This document shows positions 62,940 through 64,000 of a DNA stretch of 64,000 nt, one piece after another. Position 1 is the stretch's first letter; each line of letters opens with the position of its first letter. The translations under genes and the position numbers were made by a program. The notes beneath the pieces were generated by a model. The model did not search any database and was not told the DNA's origin. It saw only the letters and a list, made by a program, of their open reading frames with translations. The DNA comes from Prescottella soli (GTDB taxonomy: Bacteria > Actinomycetota > Actinomycetes > Mycobacteriales > Mycobacteriaceae), in the NCBI RefSeq assembly GCF_040024445.1, contig NZ_CP157276.1:3844001-3908000 (forward strand), in the 5' to 3' direction.

Positions 62940-64000
62940 ACCGACGTCGGCCACCCAGTCGACGTGCAGTTCGGAGTGCAGCACCATGTTCGCCAGCACC
63001 GACGGGCTGCCCGGTCCGGTGAGGTTGAAGAAGTTCGGGAAGCCGTCGATGCCGAGACCGAGGTAGGTCTCCGGACCCGCGGCCCACTTGTCCTTGAGGC
63101 TGCGCCCGCCGCGTCCGACGATGTCGAGCTTCTCGAGCGAGCCGGTCATCGCGTCGAATCCGGTTGCCAGGACGATCGCGTCGAGGTCGTAGTGCGCGGC
63201 GGTGGTGTTGATGCCGGTCTCGTCCATGCCGACGATCGGCGCGGCCTTGAGGTTGACCAGTTCGACGTTGTCGCGGTTGTAGGTCTCGTAGTAGCCGCTG
63301 TCGGTGACGATGCGCTTGGCGCCGATCGCGTGATCGCTCGGGATCAGCAGCTCCGCGACGGCCGGATCGTCGATGACGGCGCGGACCTTCTCCTCCCAGA
63401 ACTCGCGGGCGGTGTCGTTCGCGGCCTGGTCGGTGAGCTGGTCGGGGAAGGTCTTGGAGTAGAGGACACCGCCGAGCTTCCAGCGCTCCTCGTACGCGGC
63501 GCGGCGCTCCTCCTCGGACGCCTCGAGCGTGCTCTTGGGGTAGGTGCGGTGCGGCGAGCCGCCGCCGCTCTGCCACGACAGCTCTCGACGCTCGGCGTAG
63601 GTGGCCTTCTGCTCGGCGCGGGTCGCGTCGTCGAGCGCGGCGTTGCCGGCCGGGACGCTGTAGTTCGCGGAGCGCTGGAAGACGAACAGCTTGTCGGCCT
63701 GCTCCGCGATGAACGGGATCGACTGGATGCCGGACGACCCGGTGCCGATCACGCCGACGCGCTTGCCGGTGAAATCGACGCCACCGTGCGGCCACTGCGC
63801 GGTGTGGTAGACGTTGCCGGCGAAGCTGTCCAGGCCGTCGAACGCGGGGGTGTTCGCGTTCGACAGCGGCCCGGCGGCGACGACGAAGAAGCGTGCGGAG
63901 ACGACGTCGCCGCGGTCGGTGCGCACGGTCCACCGGAGGGTGTCCTCGTCGAGCGTCGCCGAGGTGACGCGGGTGTCGAACTGGATGTCGCGACGCAGGT
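62940..64000 (-). pseudogene. Baeyer-Villiger-type flavin monooxygenase, C-terminally truncated and partial at the window edge
   Basis: The visible part covers about 350 residues of the middle and C-terminal region: BVMO fingerprint FAGNVYHTAQWP, the NADPH fold GVIGTGSSGIQ, DAIVLATGFDAMTG and FFNLTGPGSPSVLANMVLHSELHVDWVAD. In this family about 70-90 further residues normally follow (including a PRVFMPY-like block). Here similarity ends near 62945-62950 and the frame continues, with no stop, antisense through the aldolase gene to 62061. The gene is therefore probably broken by a rearrangement. The N-terminus lies beyond 64000. Confidence 0.75.

Overview
High-GC actinobacterial chromosome, best matched by Rhodococcus or a close Nocardiaceae relative. 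The grounds are: F420-type and mycofactocin-type oxidoreductases, a KshA-type Rieske oxygenase, alpha-lytic-type secreted proteases, leaderless-type promoters, HAIR heat-shock operators, and a gene order that follows Mycobacterium tuberculosis Rv0337c-Rv0353 and Rv0384c-Rv0385. No rRNA, tRNA or CRISPR array was found.

Layout. (1) 0-7 kb: YibE/F membrane protein, AlaT-type aminotransferase, F420-dependent PPOX-class enzyme, S9 peptidase, and a MerR regulator with an aldo/keto reductase. (2) 7-19 kb: EtfD (membrane ETF dehydrogenase, with a long repeat tail), a small secreted protein, two tandem secreted S1 proteases, then an Hsp70-like membrane protein and the IniR regulator in one operon. (3) 19-25.4 kb: the divergent iniBAC operon (cell-envelope stress, dynamin-like GTPases). 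(4) 25.4-28.8 kb: an orphan small gene between IS5-family ends, a deleted IS5-family element, a phytoene-desaturase-like FAD enzyme and a small membrane protein. (5) 29-33 kb: dnaK-grpE-dnaJ-hspR with HAIR operators. (6) 33-38.6 kb: an intergenic zone with two long palindromes around a gene remnant, then a branched-chain amino acid (HAAT) type ABC importer with a fused permease-ATPase. (7) 38.6-50.5 kb: an accessory catabolic region holding an LLM oxidoreductase, two paralogous IclR regulators, a PadR regulator, a kshA/hsaA/hsaC-like oxygenase set, three SDRs and an acyl-CoA ligase. (8) 50.5-57.5 kb: PknK-type kinase, an FNR-type reductase, an NmrA-like protein, a SnoaL-like protein and a second, orphan HAAT-type binding protein. 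(9) 57.8-64 kb: type II flavohaemoglobin (Rv0385-like), divergent clpB with its own HAIR, an HpaI-type aldolase, and a Baeyer-Villiger monooxygenase that is cut at its C-terminus and runs off the window.

How the parts work together. The stress genes (dnaK operon, clpB) share HspR sites, and hspR closes its own operon. iniBAC faces the hsp70-like/iniR operon across a promoter region with repeated C-run motifs. The catabolic region reads as an undescribed uptake-plus-oxidation system. The two binding-protein genes, 22 kb apart, carry the same promoter: a TGACGT-N5-ACGTCA inverted repeat over the -35, an 18-bp spacer, and a CAAGC-N4-GCTTG operator just after the -10. This points to one regulon that imports a compound through the Liv-type transporter. 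The compound may be a steroid-, terpenoid- or aromatic-type substrate attacked by the Rieske oxygenase, the flavin monooxygenase and the extradiol dioxygenase; the substrate is not shown by the sequence.
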